A DNA stretch of 64,000 nt, taken from NCBI RefSeq assembly GCF_014652815.1, contig NZ_BMZN01000001.1, positions 1,028,711-1,092,710 of the forward strand, in the 5' to 3' direction. Under the pieces are notes generated by a model. The model made no database searches, was not told the origin of the DNA, and worked only from the letters and a program-made list of their open reading frames with translations. This stretch comes from Alcaligenes pakistanensis. GTDB taxonomy: Bacteria; Pseudomonadota; Gammaproteobacteria; Burkholderiales; Burkholderiaceae_B. Below are positions 45,561 through 55,379 of this stretch, piece after piece. Each line of letters starts with the position of its first letter. The stretch's first letter is position 1. Made by a program: the position numbers and the translations under genes.

Positions 45561-45773
45561 ATGAGCGCCGCTATCGAACCTAAAAAAGCAGATCACGAAC
45601 TGATTATGGTCGGAGCCGACGAACTGCCCGTGCATTGCCCCCGTCCCGGCGGCACTCTGTGGAACATGCACCCTCGTGTGTATATTGATATCAGCAAAAC
45701 CGGCGAAGCCGCCTGCCCCTACTGTGGTGCCCGTTACCGCCTGAAAGAAGGCGAGAAGGTTCACGGTCATTAA
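45561..45773 (+). CDS. Small zinc-finger protein (CHCC type)
   Basis: 70 residues. CPRPGGTLWNMHPRVYIDI followed by GEAACPYCGARYRL gives the Cys-His-Cys-Cys zinc site seen in NDUFS6-like zinc-finger proteins, common as a small conserved gene in betaproteobacteria. AGGA lies 5 nt before the ATG. Confidence 0.9.
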   Translation: MSAAIEPKKADHELIMVGADELPVHCPRPGGTLWNMHPRVYIDISKTGEAACPYCGARYRLKEGEKVHGH

Positions 45774-45791
45774 TTTCTGAATCTGGCTTCG

Positions 45792-46970
45792 TTGGACCCC
45801 ACTGCTCCCCCCTCTGACGCTTCTGCAGAACCGGACCTCGCGTCCGGTGCAGACGCGCAACCCTGGCGTCACACAGACGTAATTGCACGTCTGGACTCCA
45901 GTGCCTGCCCTTTGCCTGCCTGGTTACCTGGCGGACACTTGCAGACTATTCACGGCGCATTTTTTGCCCGCCATCACCACATCGCCTTTGTACGCCAACG
46001 AATTGATACGCCCGATGGCGACTTTCTGGATCTGGACTGGACTGGGCCTGGACTATTCGCCGACAAGCTGGCCAACGGCGCCACGGCTCAGCCCGACGCA
46101 CATCTGGCACGCACGGCGGCCCGCCGCTGGATGCAGCCCCAAGATTGGGACAGCTTGCCCAGCAGTGCTGACACACATGCTTTGGTCTTGTTTCACGGAC
46201 TGGAAGGCAGCAGCCGCAGTCACTACATCCAGGCGATTGCGCAGTATTTCCGCGCCCGTGGCTGGATTGTGGTGGTGGCTCACTTTCGTGGTTGCTCGGG
46301 CTTCCCGAATCGCATGGCGCGTGCCTATTACTCGGGCGACTCGGAAGAAATCAGCTTCATTCTGAACACTGTTCGCGGCCATTTGCCCAATGTGCGCTGG
46401 CATGCTGCCGGCACCTCATTGGGTGGTAATGCCATGCTCAAGTATGTGGGTGAAGCCGGCAAGGACGCTTCCTGGCTACAGGCATGTGCTGCCATTTCTG
46501 TTCCGCTGGATTTGGTCACTTGCGGTCGCTACCTGTCTGAATCCCGTATGGGGCGCTGGTTCTATTCGCCTTATTTTCTTAAAAGCATGCGTAGCAAGCT
46601 ACAAGACAAAGCCCACCGCTTTCCGGGCATGGTCGATACAGCACGCTTGAACCAGGCCCGCACCCTACGCGACTTCGACGATATTTATACAGCGCCCATG
46701 CACGGTTTCAGCCATGCCCTGGACTATTGGACACGGGCATCCAGCAAACCTTTGCTGCACAGTATCAAAGTACCGACGCTGGTTTTAAATGCGCGTAACG
46801 ATCCCTTTGTACCGTATGCCAGTTTGCCTACGGTTCAGGACTGCTCGGATTCCATCTTGCTGCATCAGCCTGCCCAGGGTGGGCACGTGGGTTTCATCAC
46901 AGGCAGCATTCCCGGCAATATGGGTTGGTTACCTGCGCGGCTGGCCCGCTTCTTTGAAACCAATAGCTAA
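45792..46970 (+). CDS. YheT-type alpha/beta hydrolase
   Basis: 392 residues. LPAWLPGGHLQTIHGAFFAR is the family N-terminal signature. FHGLEGSSRSHYIQAIAQYF and VAHFRGCSGFPNRMARAYYSGDSEEI follow; the nucleophile elbow reads HAAGTSLGGNAMLKYVGE (Ser in GTSLGG), and the His is in GGHVGFI. Physiological substrate unknown. It starts with TTG at 45792, 18 nt after the zinc-finger gene; no ATG suits the family length. Confidence 0.9.
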   Translation: MDPTAPPSDASAEPDLASGADAQPWRHTDVIARLDSSACPLPAWLPGGHLQTIHGAFFARHHHIAFVRQRIDTPDGDFLDLDWTGPGLFADKLANGATAQPDAHLARTAARRWMQPQDWDSLPSSADTHALVLFHGLEGSSRSHYIQAIAQYFRARGWIVVVAHFRGCSGFPNRMARAYYSGDSEEISFILNTVRGHLPNVRWHAAGTSLGGNAMLKYVGEAGKDASWLQACAAISVPLDLVTCGRYLSESRMGRWFYSPYFLKSMRSKLQDKAHRFPGMVDTARLNQARTLRDFDDIYTAPMHGFSHALDYWTRASSKPLLHSIKVPTLVLNARNDPFVPYASLPTVQDCSDSILLHQPAQGGHVGFITGSIPGNMGWLPARLARFFETNS

Positions 46971-47004
46971 ATCTGGCTAAAGCGGGCCTTGGCCTGTAAA
47001 CCCA

Positions 47005-48498
47005 TCAGGAGCGGAAACGCTCCAACAAAACGCGTTCACTTTCGACACGCTCGCGCAACTGGCGAATCTGCGTATCCAGCTCGGATTGCTGATAGAAGTC
47101 TTGCGTCAAATTACGAGCCTGCTGAAGCTGCTCCACCGCAGTCGGCAAGGCTCCAACCAACTGGTAGTACTCGGCCATGGCTCGACGCGCTTTGACGCCA
47201 TCGCCCAAGCGATCATACGTTTGAGCCAGCAACTGGTGCAGCTGAGGTTCATCCGGCCATTGATTGATGCGATCCATCAAGAAGAGTTGGGCCTGATCGT
47301 TCTGCCCCAATTGCTGCAAAACCTGCACATAAGCCAAGGCAACGCCCTGACTCTTGGGCCAACGTTGCCAAGCCTGCTTGGCCAGACTCAAAGCACCTTG
47401 CACATCACGATCAGCAATCGCGATACGAATATCCAAGGTATCCAGCTCGGGGGCCTGATACTTGCCTTGAGCGCGCGCCTCTGCCAAATAAGCACGGGCT
47501 TGTTCATATTCCTGACGGCCTTGTGCAATAAAGGCCAAGCCATATTGAGCGGCCGAACGCTCCAGATCACTTTGTGCCTGATTCGAGCTTTGCAGCGCTT
47601 GCTCCAGCACACGCAAGGATTGTCCGCCCCCCGCTTGCAGCACCATCAGCTTGGCCCGGATATACCAGAACGAAGACGTGTCTTGATAGTTGCTGTCTGG
47701 CAAGCCGCGTACCCGGTTACTAATATCCGACTCCCGCTGCTGGGACATGGGGTGAGTGCTGGCATATTCATTAGCGGTAGCACGCTCATTCAGACGCGAG
47801 GCAGCAGCCAGACGCTGAAACATCTGGACCATGCCTTGCGGTTCGTAGCCTGCTTTAAGCAGCATCTCGAAACCAACCCGATCAGCCTCTTGCTCGGCCT
47901 GACGCGAAAAACCCAGCTGCCTGTCCACGGCAGCAGCTTGACCAAAAGCAGCCGCCCCCATCGCTAGGTCGCCACTGCCAGCCAAGGCACCCAACAAAGC
48001 GCCTGCCAGGGCAGCGATCAATAAGTGATTGCTTTGTGCACTTTGGGTGATACCGCGAGCCACGTGACGTTGCGACACGTGAGCAATTTCGTGAGCCAAC
48101 ACCGAAGCCAGTTCGGACTCGGATCGAGACGCCGTGAACAGTCCACTATGAATACCAATATAGCCACCGGGCAAGGCAAATGCGTTAATGCTGCTATCGC
48201 GCAGAGCAAAGACGGTTACCGGCTGCGCCATGGACGGACCATATTGGGCCAGCTTGCGGCCCATATCTGTCAGATACTGATTGATATCGGGATCAGACAC
48301 ATACTCGGGGGAGCGCCTGCCCTGCTCCATAATGGCATTGCCTAAGGTGCGTTCCAACGCGGGCGACAACTCGGCACCAGAGGCCGCTCCCATAGAAGGA
48401 ATGCCCATGGGCTGCGCCTGTACAGGCAGTACTGAACTATAAGCCAGCGACAGGGACAGACATAAAGACAGTAAAGAACGGGCGGGTTTAGACTGCAT
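47005..48498 (-). CDS. bepA: Periplasmic M48 metalloprotease with TPR repeats (BepA-like)
   Basis: 497 residues. Signal peptide ending PVQAQ (about residue 28). The M48 protease domain has VLAHEIAHVSQRH (HExxH zinc site) and a downstream EQEADRVGFEML zinc-ligand Glu. Tetratricopeptide repeats fill residues 270-490. BepA-type proteases handle outer-membrane protein assembly quality control (LptD, BAM). The ATG at 48498 is preceded by GGGAGT and yields a clean signal peptide. Confidence 0.92.
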   Translation of the reverse strand: MQSKPARSLLSLCLSLSLAYSSVLPVQAQPMGIPSMGAASGAELSPALERTLGNAIMEQGRRSPEYVSDPDINQYLTDMGRKLAQYGPSMAQPVTVFALRDSSINAFALPGGYIGIHSGLFTASRSESELASVLAHEIAHVSQRHVARGITQSAQSNHLLIAALAGALLGALAGSGDLAMGAAAFGQAAAVDRQLGFSRQAEQEADRVGFEMLLKAGYEPQGMVQMFQRLAAASRLNERATANEYASTHPMSQQRESDISNRVRGLPDSNYQDTSSFWYIRAKLMVLQAGGGQSLRVLEQALQSSNQAQSDLERSAAQYGLAFIAQGRQEYEQARAYLAEARAQGKYQAPELDTLDIRIAIADRDVQGALSLAKQAWQRWPKSQGVALAYVQVLQQLGQNDQAQLFLMDRINQWPDEPQLHQLLAQTYDRLGDGVKARRAMAEYYQLVGALPTAVEQLQQARNLTQDFYQQSELDTQIRQLRERVESERVLLERFRS

Positions 48499-48515
48499 TG
48501 GTACTCCCGACAAAA

Positions 48516-49370
48516 TCAATTGGCCCTGGCCATCATAGCGCTTGTCCGCGTTCGAGATTCTGGCAAACGGTGACGCGCTGACAAGCGCATCAAGGTGCCC
48601 AAGGCATACAAGAGCCCGAACACCTCCACGAGGCCTGCCAGCACCCACATAATCAGGCCACCCATGACCTGGTCAGCCAGCGCATCCATACCCGGAATGG
48701 CACGACCACATAAATCAAAAATGGGGTAAAGATCGTATTCGGTAAACGTGATGACGGCACCCACAATCATTTGCGGCACCATCGTGATAACCGGCGAAAG
48801 TATACGCCCCCCCACAGACAGCCGCGCTGGCGGCGAAGGCCGACGATCCAGAATCAGGTTCCAATACATAATCCCGCTGATAACCACAGACCAGTTCATC
48901 AAGCGGTACAGTCGCCAGTCCAGCATGGAATAGAACTGCACCGTGGGCAGCATCCAGATCAGGACCAGGAAAACAAACAAGAAAGCGACCAGTATCGGGT
49001 TGGTCAAGATCGCTTGCACACGCCGCCCACTAGGACGACGCAGCCATTGTGCCAAAGCGCGACGCCAGCTTGACGGTAAACCGGCTCGCAAGGTTTGCCC
49101 CGGATACGCACCCATCAAAAACAAAGGCCCTAAGTGATGCAAGATCAGATGCTGGGCCCGATGGATGAAGAACATGCGCTCAGCGTAGTAGTCCAGGCGC
49201 GTGTGCAAGGAAAGATAGAGGAGAATCAGGCCAATCCAGAAAAAGGACTGGCGCAAAAGATTGGGGCGGTGAACTTGCCGCCCCCGGACGTACAAAGCGA
49301 TGACCAACAGAAAGGTCAAAAGCAGAACAGGAGAAAACTCCCAAGGTGTCAGCCAGTCAAGCAAGGACAT
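48516..49370 (-). CDS. Cytochrome c oxidase assembly factor CtaG-like (caa3 type) membrane protein
   Basis: 284 residues with seven hydrophobic segments. Family motifs: FFWIGLILLYLSLHTRLDYYAERMFFIHRAQHLILHHLGPLFLM with clustered His, then NWSVVISGIMYWNLILDRRP. Caa3_CtaG proteins help copper insertion into oxidases. Ends 17 nt before the bepA ATG and starts 30 nt after the MgtC-like gene, consistent with one transcript. Confidence 0.85.
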   Translation of the reverse strand: MSLLDWLTPWEFSPVLLLTFLLVIALYVRGRQVHRPNLLRQSFFWIGLILLYLSLHTRLDYYAERMFFIHRAQHLILHHLGPLFLMGAYPGQTLRAGLPSSWRRALAQWLRRPSGRRVQAILTNPILVAFLFVFLVLIWMLPTVQFYSMLDWRLYRLMNWSVVISGIMYWNLILDRRPSPPARLSVGGRILSPVITMVPQMIVGAVITFTEYDLYPIFDLCGRAIPGMDALADQVMGGLIMWVLAGLVEVFGLLYALGTLMRLSARHRLPESRTRTSAMMARAN

Positions 49371-49400
49371 AGCAGCGCCATCCGCAAATCCAGTTGCGGT

Positions 49401-49736
49401 TTAGTTTATAGCAATACGCTCTCGTCCAGCCCACTTCACATTCAAGACACCGGGATAATCCTGAATCAGGCGCGCACGCTGCATCAGCTCTGCTCGCAAC
49501 TCGGGCGGGCAGGTCAAGGTGACGCAGGCCGTATCGTGAGTATCGGAATGGTCCACCTGCACATTGGCCACGCGGATACCCGCGGTGTTCAGGTCCGAAT
49601 AAATACGACGCCGGATCTGAGCCAGATCACCACGAGGGCACACGACCGTCAAACGAGAGACGGACAATGGGGCACGGGCACGCAGGGTCGAAGCCTGGAT
49701 ACCAGCACGGCGCAAAAAGAGATCGAAAATACGCAT
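49401..49736 (-). CDS. Small protein resembling the C-terminal ACT-like domain of MgtC
   Basis: 111 residues. SVSRLTVVCPRGDLAQIRRRIYSDLNTAGIRVANVQVDHS, CVTLTCPPELRAELMQRARLIQDYPGVLNVKWAG matches the beta-alpha-beta pattern and the closing PGV-x-x-V-x-W of the cytoplasmic C-terminal domain of MgtC/SapB proteins. The membrane domain is absent, and the upstream DNA does not encode one. AGGGGGA precedes the ATG by 5 nt. It is the first gene after a leader of about 260 nt. Function unknown; a soluble sensor or partner domain is possible. Confidence 0.6.
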   Translation of the reverse strand: MRIFDLFLRRAGIQASTLRARAPLSVSRLTVVCPRGDLAQIRRRIYSDLNTAGIRVANVQVDHSDTHDTACVTLTCPPELRAELMQRARLIQDYPGVLNVKWAGRERIAIN

Positions 49737-50001
49737 ACATTCCCCCTATTGCACATAAAAGTTGCAACACATCAGGATTCGGAAAGCCAAGGGCTTTCTT
49801 GAGAATGAAATGGCGGGGAATGTGAGGCAGCAGAATAGCTGCCTGAGACACCACGCCCTGAAACTTCCAGGACGCGGCAAGCTGTGAAGGAATCAGCGGG
49901 CCTGAACGCGCCTGGACATAGATAAGTCGAACATAGATCGACTAGCACTGTCGCCGGGGTCGGGATTCACCACACAGCTCCTATAAAACGAAAGAACCCT
50001 T
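49737..50001 (-). promoter_or_regulatory. Long 5' leader of the mgtC-like-ctaG-bepA transcript
   Basis: From the predicted start near 49995 to the ATG at 49736 there are about 260 nt. It holds a 25-codon leader ORF (49970-49893) and two 7-bp hairpins (AGGCAGC/GCTGCCT at 49825-49844; GAAAGCC/GGCTTTC at 49782-49798). Neither hairpin is followed by a U-run, so control of translation seems likelier than attenuation by termination. Confidence 0.45.
49893..49970 (-). CDS. Candidate 25-residue leader peptide
   Basis: GTG at 49970 with AGGAG (49982-49978) 7 nt upstream; ends TGA at 49893-49895. The product begins MNPDPGDSAS and ends MSRRVQAR, with three Arg codons among its last six sense codons. 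It is the first ORF after the promoter at 50002-50030. I infer a regulatory uORF; the peptide function is unknown. Confidence 0.5.
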   Translation of the reverse strand: MNPDPGDSASRSMFDLSMSRRVQAR

Positions 50002-50030
50002 ATTGTAACGTGGGCAGCGCTTAGCCACAA
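50002..50030 (-). promoter_or_regulatory. Sigma-70-type promoter for the leader/mgtC-like operon
   Basis: On the minus strand: -35 TTGTGG (50030-50025), 17-bp spacer, -10 TACAAT (50007-50002). Transcription would begin near 49995, just before the SD of the leader ORF. Confidence 0.6.
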
Positions 50031-50076
50031 GGGCAGCTACAAGAAAAACCTTTACTTTACAAGGCACTTGATGTGT

Positions 50077-50526
50077 TTAGTACACAGACAAATCCAGCCA
50101 GCCCATGTAGCGGTAAAAGGCCATGATGATGTGTACCAGCCAGAACAGGCTGATGTTCGCAAAGGCAACAGTAGACACAACAGCCGTCAGAACACTGGGC
50201 CAGCCATGCTGATTATGCTGATCACTTTGCGGGTTATAGATGGCGTCAAAGTTCTGCGGACTGCGCAAGGCCAGAATAACGGCCTCCAAAATACCAGCAC
50301 TGACAGGCAAAATCAGCAAATTGGGAAACAAGGAATCCAATCCTTGCTGAAGCACAATGCCCCCCAGAATTGCCAGCCCGCTAAATACTAAAGGCACATA
50401 CCAATAGCGTCTGCCCAAATACCAGCCATGAGCACCCAGCGCGCCTAAGACAAGAGACAGCCACGCCGCGGTGACTTTATGGCGAAAAGGTTTGGTCTGT
50501 TCGAGTGACAAAGTCTGGTGAGACAT
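50077..50526 (-). CDS. TM2-domain membrane protein
   Basis: 149 residues. The TM2-like segment KVTAAWLSLVLGALGAHGWYLGRRYWYVPLVFSGLAILGG is followed by two further hydrophobic stretches (LLILPVSAGILEAVILAL and VLTAVVSTVAFANISLFWLVHIIMAF). Function unknown. The start is uncertain: ATGs at 50526 and 50535 are both plausible, and the longer ORF to 50745 runs antisense into ubiH. Confidence 0.75.
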   Translation of the reverse strand: MSHQTLSLEQTKPFRHKVTAAWLSLVLGALGAHGWYLGRRYWYVPLVFSGLAILGGIVLQQGLDSLFPNLLILPVSAGILEAVILALRSPQNFDAIYNPQSDQHNQHGWPSVLTAVVSTVAFANISLFWLVHIIMAFYRYMGWLDLSVY

Positions 50527-50648
50527 GCAGGACATCCAATCCGGGCTGGTGCTAGCCATTGCGCACAGCTGCCATGGTTTTAAGGGCAATTTGGCAGCCA
50601 CCTTCCCGTACAATACCTGAATTACTTCCTTGCCGTCATGAGGTCCCC

Positions 50649-51809
50649 ATGAATGCCACCGACTACGACATCGCCATTTGTGGCGCCGGTCCCGTAGGCG
50701 CGTCTTTGGCGCTGATGCTGGCTGCCCAGCACCCAAGCCCATCACGCATCGCCGTCCTGGGGAAAAACTTCAATCTGGCCAGCACAGAACATGCCCAGGG
50801 CGATCCACGCACCCTGGCGCTGAACCACGGCAGCCGCCGCCTGATCCTGAACCAACTTAAGGTCTGGCCCGAACGCGCCGCCTTGATGCGTACCGTACAC
50901 GTCTCCCAAAAAGGACGTCTGGGCCGTTGCCTGATTCAGGCCGACGAGTTGGGCGTACCAGATCTGGGCGCGGTCGTTCATTACGATGATTTGCTCTGGG
51001 CTCTACATGCCCGCCTGCGCGACAGCGGCGTAACCTTGCTGCCCGCACAGGAAGCACGCACTCACTCCGCCCCCAAACAAATTTTGATTGATCACGATGC
51101 CGGTCAAGCCAGTGCTCTGATTGCCGTGCAATGCGATGGCGTACGCCCCACCGGAGTACGACGCGATTATGGACAGCACGCCTTGTTAACCACGGTTCGC
51201 GCCAGCCAGCCCCAAGTTGGCTGGGCTTACGAACGCTTTACCGAAAACGGCCCCTTCGCCGCCCTGCCTCACCCGGATGGCCCCGATCTGTACGCCATTG
51301 TCTGGTGCAATAGCCCTGAACGCAGCCAAGCCTTGAGCGAGCTTCCTGTCGAGGCATTTCAGGCCGAACTACTGCAGGCCTTTGGCGAGCGCCTGGGACA
51401 CCTAGAGCTGGTTTCCAAGCGCCATATTTTTCCGCTGGCCTTTCATGCTGGCCCCAGCCGCTTGTCGGAACGACTGCTGGCGGTGGGCAATGCCGCACAG
51501 ACCTTGCACCCGGTTGCCGGCCAGGGTTTGAATCTGGGTCTGCGCGATGTCGCGCAATTGTCACAGTGCCTGGCCGCCTGGCAAGCCGATTGCAGCCAGG
51601 ACCCTGGCCCATTTTTAGCGCGTTATGCTCGCTTGCGCCGTCCCGACCGCTGGCTGACGGCCGCGATCACCGACACGCTGCCGCGTCTGTTTGCCACCAA
51701 AAACCCATTGATTCAACACGCCTGCGGCCTGGGGCTGCTAGCTATGGATACCCTGCCTTTCGCCCGGCAACCCTTTGCCCGGCAACTCCTGCAAGGCATG
51801 CGCGCCTAA
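50649..51809 (+). CDS. ubiH: FAD-dependent ubiquinone hydroxylase UbiH
   Basis: 386 residues. FAD-binding DYDIAICGAGPVGASLALMLA at the N terminus, PRTLALNHGSRRLL, and the family C-terminal motif GNAAQTLHPVAGQGLNLGLRD, where GNAAQ rather than GDAAH is the UbiH form. Hydroxylates the ubiquinone precursor ring. AGGT precedes the ATG at 50649. Confidence 0.9.
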   Translation: MNATDYDIAICGAGPVGASLALMLAAQHPSPSRIAVLGKNFNLASTEHAQGDPRTLALNHGSRRLILNQLKVWPERAALMRTVHVSQKGRLGRCLIQADELGVPDLGAVVHYDDLLWALHARLRDSGVTLLPAQEARTHSAPKQILIDHDAGQASALIAVQCDGVRPTGVRRDYGQHALLTTVRASQPQVGWAYERFTENGPFAALPHPDGPDLYAIVWCNSPERSQALSELPVEAFQAELLQAFGERLGHLELVSKRHIFPLAFHAGPSRLSERLLAVGNAAQTLHPVAGQGLNLGLRDVAQLSQCLAAWQADCSQDPGPFLARYARLRRPDRWLTAAITDTLPRLFATKNPLIQHACGLGLLAMDTLPFARQPFARQLLQGMRA

Positions 51810-51904
51810 ACACTGCCACTGCCAAGGCTCCGATACGGGGCCTTTCACGTATCTCTTGTAAGTCCTTGCCCACGACCCGGTGTAGCAGGGTTAAAATCTT
51901 TCTT

Positions 51905-52900
51905 ATGCTTATTGGCCCCTGGACCCTTCCCAACCCTATATTCATCGCCCCCATGGCTGGAGTCACAGACAGACCTTATCGTCGTCTGTGCAAGGCGTTG
52001 GGCGCCGGTTATGCCGTCTCGGAAATGGCCGCCAGCAACAAGCGTTTGTGGGATAGCGTTAAAACAGCAAGACGCCTGAACCACGAGGGCGAAGCCGATC
52101 CAGTCGCCGTACAGATTGCTGGTTCCGACCCTGAAATGATGGCTGAAGCTGCCGTGTTCAATATCAATAAAGGCGCTCGCATCATTGATATCAATATGGG
52201 TTGTCCGGCCAAAAAAGTGTGTAATGTAGCCTCGGGTTCTGCCTTGCTACGCGACGAAGCCCGCATCATTGAAATCCTTGAACACGTTGTCAAGGCATGT
52301 ACTCCCTACCAGGTTCCGGTTACACTCAAGACCCGCACCGGCTGGGATGCGCAATCGCGCAATGCTGTTCGTATTGCCCGCTTGGCCGAGGATATCGGCA
52401 TCGCCGCTTTAACCCTGCATGGTCGCACCCGCTGCGACTTCTATCAGGGCCACGCCGAATACGACACCATACGCGAAGTCAAAAACAGTCTCTCTATTCC
52501 GGTCATCGCTAATGGGGATATCGATAGTCCCGAAAAGGCAAAATTCGTACTAGAGTACACCGGAGCGGATGCCGTCATGATCGGTCGAGCCGCGCAAGGG
52601 CGTCCCTGGATTTTTCGGGAAATCCTGCATTACCTCGAGCATGGCGAACATCGTGCAGCCCCCACTTTGGGTGAATTGCGCGATTGCATGATCGAACACC
52701 TGCAAGACCATTACGCTTTCTACGGGCAGCACACTGGTGTACGTACTGCCCGCAAGCATATTGGCTGGTATCTGTCGGATATGCCTGATTCCCGACACTG
52801 GCTGGATCAGATTAATCGTATCGAAAACTGTGCAGATCAATTAGAAGCCATTACTCACTGGTTTCAAGAATGCGAACTGGACCAGCCCTACCTGCAATAG
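51905..52900 (+). CDS. dusB: tRNA-dihydrouridine synthase B
   Basis: 331 residues; reduces uridine to dihydrouridine in the tRNA D-loop. FMN barrel motifs: FIAPMAGVTDRPYRRLC, NMGCPAKKVCN with the catalytic Cys, VTLKTRTGWD, LTLHGRTR, IANGDIDS and MIGRAAQGRPWIF. Directly followed by fis, the classic dusB-fis pairing. A longer ORF from 51566 overlaps ubiH and is not used. Confidence 0.97.
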   Translation: MLIGPWTLPNPIFIAPMAGVTDRPYRRLCKALGAGYAVSEMAASNKRLWDSVKTARRLNHEGEADPVAVQIAGSDPEMMAEAAVFNINKGARIIDINMGCPAKKVCNVASGSALLRDEARIIEILEHVVKACTPYQVPVTLKTRTGWDAQSRNAVRIARLAEDIGIAALTLHGRTRCDFYQGHAEYDTIREVKNSLSIPVIANGDIDSPEKAKFVLEYTGADAVMIGRAAQGRPWIFREILHYLEHGEHRAAPTLGELRDCMIEHLQDHYAFYGQHTGVRTARKHIGWYLSDMPDSRHWLDQINRIENCADQLEAITHWFQECELDQPYLQ

Positions 52901-52955
52901 AAGATAGCTGTGTGGCTCTTTTGTATTTAAGTACTACGTATACCTTCAGAAAAAA

Positions 52956-53195
52956 ATGTCAACGACCAACCCACTAGAACAGTCCGTACGTGAACGCCTC
53001 GAACGCTACTTCGCCGATCTGGGCGAATCCGAGCCACGCGATCTGTTGTCGATGGTCATCTCCTGCGTGGAACGGCCTGTCCTGCAAGTTGCCCTGGAGA
53101 AATCCGCCGGCAACCAATCCAAGGCCGCAGAAATGCTGGGCATCACGCGCAGCACTTTGCGCAAGAAGCTCAGCGCCCACAATCTGCAACCCTGA
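52956..53195 (+). CDS. fis: Fis-family nucleoid/regulatory protein
   Basis: 79 residues, consisting of the Fis core. The C-terminal helix-turn-helix is [21 protein letters not shown]. Bends DNA, activates rRNA promoters and serves as cofactor for serine invertases at enhancers. Downstream of dusB, upstream of purH. Confidence 0.96.
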   Translation: MSTTNPLEQSVRERLERYFADLGESEPRDLLSMVISCVERPVLQVALEKSAGNQSKAAEMLGITRSTLRKKLSAHNLQP

Positions 53196-53221
53196 TTCCT
53201 AACTCTCGCGTCTCACCTTCC

Positions 53222-54814
53222 ATGAAAATCCAGACAGCTCTTCTCTCTGTCTCCGACAAAACCGGTATTGTCGAATTTGCTCAAGCTCTTGCCCAACGCG
53301 GAGTCCGGCTCCTGTCTACTGGCGGCACTGCCAAGCTGTTGTCCCAAGCTGGCCTGACGGTCACCGAAGTGGCCCAGCACACCGGCTCGCCTGAAATTCT
53401 GGATGGCCGTGTCAAAACACTGCATCCAAAAATTCACGGTGGCCTGCTGGCACGCCGCGACAGCGCCGAACATCTGAAGACGCTTGAAGAGCACGGCATT
53501 GACCGTATCGATCTGCTGGTCGTCAACCTCTACCCTTTCCGTGAAACCGTTGCCAAGCCCGGTTGCACCTTTGCCGATGCGGTAGAGAACATCGACATTG
53601 GCGGCCCCGCCATGTTGCGTGCGGCAGCCAAAAACCACGGCACGCCTGAAGGCGGCGCCTGTGTCGTAATCGACCCCATCGACTACGAGCGCGTGCTGGC
53701 TGATATGGACGGCCCTGCCGCTCATCCTTCTTACGGTCTGCGTCTGGAACTGGCTGCCAAGGTCTACGCCCACACCGCTGCTTATGACGGTGCCATTGCG
53801 GCCTATCTGACCAGCCTGGCTCAAGCCGAGCCTGCCCAGGACAGCGCCCCCGAAGTGAACACCTGGCCTACCGTGCTGACTATTCAGCTCAAGCAAGAGC
53901 AGACTCTGCGCTACGGCGAGAACCCACACCAAAGCGCCGCGTTTTACGCTGACGCAACCATTGGTGAAGGTCTGCTGGGCCGCTACAAACAATTGCAGGG
54001 CAAAGAACTGTCCTACAACAATATTGCGGATGCCGACGCAGCCTGGGAATGTGTGCGCAGCTTTGACGCAGGCGCCTGCGTCATCGTCAAACACGCCAAC
54101 CCATGTGGTGTTGCTCTGGGCGAAACCGCCGAGCAAGCCTACCGCAAAGCCTTCCAGACAGATCCAACATCGGCCTTTGGCGGCATTATTGCCTTCAACC
54201 GTGAAGTGGACGAAGCGGCTGCCCAAGCTATCAGCAGCCAGTTTGTAGAAGTATTGCTGGCTCCCTCCTACACTCAGGGCGCTCTAGACCTTTTTGCTGC
54301 CAAAAAGAACGTGCGCGTATTGAGCATCCAGCCTGGTCAGGCCCACAATGCCTTTGACGTAAAACGGGTTGGTGGCGGTTGGCTGGTACAAACACCAGAC
54401 ACCTTCCGCGACAATACCGAAGCGTTCAAAGTAGTGACGCAAGTCCAGCCAACGGCGCAGCAAATGCAAGACATGCTGTTTGCCTGGAATGTGGCCAAAT
54501 ACGTCAAATCCAACGCCATCGTATTCTGCGGTCAGGGCATGACGCTGGGCGTCGGCGCTGGCCAGATGAGCCGTGTGGACTCTGCTCGTATTGCCTCTAT
54601 TAAGGCCAGCAACGCCGGCCTGACCCTGCAAGGTTCGGCCGTTGCGTCGGACGCATTCTTCCCTTTCCGCGACGGTCTGGATGTTGTTGCTGAAGCGGGC
54701 GCGACTTGTGTCATTCAACCTGGCGGCAGCGTACGTGATGACGAAGTCATTGCCGCCGCCAACGAGCGTGGAATTGCCATGGTCTTGACCGGCACACGCC
54801 ACTTCCGTCACTAA
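53222..54814 (+). CDS. purH: Bifunctional AICAR transformylase/IMP cyclohydrolase
   Basis: 530 residues; the last two steps of IMP synthesis. The N-terminal MGS-like cyclohydrolase domain is [35 protein letters not shown], followed by TLHPKIHGG. The transformylase part has [28 protein letters not shown] (Lys-His catalytic pair) and [12 protein letters not shown]. One base before ruvC. Confidence 0.97.
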   Translation: MKIQTALLSVSDKTGIVEFAQALAQRGVRLLSTGGTAKLLSQAGLTVTEVAQHTGSPEILDGRVKTLHPKIHGGLLARRDSAEHLKTLEEHGIDRIDLLVVNLYPFRETVAKPGCTFADAVENIDIGGPAMLRAAAKNHGTPEGGACVVIDPIDYERVLADMDGPAAHPSYGLRLELAAKVYAHTAAYDGAIAAYLTSLAQAEPAQDSAPEVNTWPTVLTIQLKQEQTLRYGENPHQSAAFYADATIGEGLLGRYKQLQGKELSYNNIADADAAWECVRSFDAGACVIVKHANPCGVALGETAEQAYRKAFQTDPTSAFGGIIAFNREVDEAAAQAISSQFVEVLLAPSYTQGALDLFAAKKNVRVLSIQPGQAHNAFDVKRVGGGWLVQTPDTFRDNTEAFKVVTQVQPTAQQMQDMLFAWNVAKYVKSNAIVFCGQGMTLGVGAGQMSRVDSARIASIKASNAGLTLQGSAVASDAFFPFRDGLDVVAEAGATCVIQPGGSVRDDEVIAAANERGIAMVLTGTRHFRH

Positions 54815-54815
54815 G

Positions 54816-55361
54816 ATGCGAATCCTGGGCATAGACCCTGGCTTGCGTCGCACCGGTTTTGGGGTGATCGACGTCCAGGGGCCCAGCTTGCGCTACGTGG
54901 CCAGCGGGACCATTGTGGTCCCGTCTGATCTGCCTCTGGCAGAGCGGCTTAAGCTAATTTTGACTCACATCACTGAGGTGATTGAGCAAAGCAAGCCCGA
55001 CACCTCTGCCATTGAAAAAGTCTTCGTAAACAGCAATCCCGCCTCTACCCTTTTACTGGGGCAGGCGCGTGGTGCTGCTTTATGTGCGCTAGCCGTCGGT
55101 GGGCTGGATGTGCACGAATATACGGCTTTGCAAATCAAAAAAACCGTGACGGGCAGCGGCCATGCTGCCAAAGAACAAATCCAACTGATGGTCCAGCGGC
55201 TACTACAACTCAATGGCTTGCCCGCACCGGACTCAGCCGATGCGCTGGCCTGCGCCATCAGCCATGCCCATCACGCCAGTGTGGTGGGTGGCCTGCAAAA
55301 AAGCGGAGCCATAACAACAGGCCCGCGCCGACGCATCCGCGCTGGCCGGATCTTGGGTTAA
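54816..55361 (+). CDS. ruvC: Holliday junction resolvase RuvC
   Basis: 181 residues. Catalytic acids lie in [15 protein letters not shown] (Asp7), the IEKVFVN strand (Glu) and the C-terminal [15 protein letters not shown]. Resolves junctions processed by RuvAB. One nucleotide after purH, 18 nt before ruvA. Confidence 0.97.
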   Translation: MRILGIDPGLRRTGFGVIDVQGPSLRYVASGTIVVPSDLPLAERLKLILTHITEVIEQSKPDTSAIEKVFVNSNPASTLLLGQARGAALCALAVGGLDVHEYTALQIKKTVTGSGHAAKEQIQLMVQRLLQLNGLPAPDSADALACAISHAHHASVVGGLQKSGAITTGPRRRIRAGRILG

Positions 55362-55379
55362 CTCTCCAGAAGGAATGTC

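Noticed and set aside
49627..49854. 75-residue minus-strand ORF overlapping the MgtC-like gene
   Set aside because: It overlaps the better-supported gene that has a strong SD, and its product has no recognisable feature.
53213..54226. 337-residue minus-strand ORF opposite purH
   Set aside because: purH on the plus strand is full length with catalytic motifs; the antisense product resembles no family.
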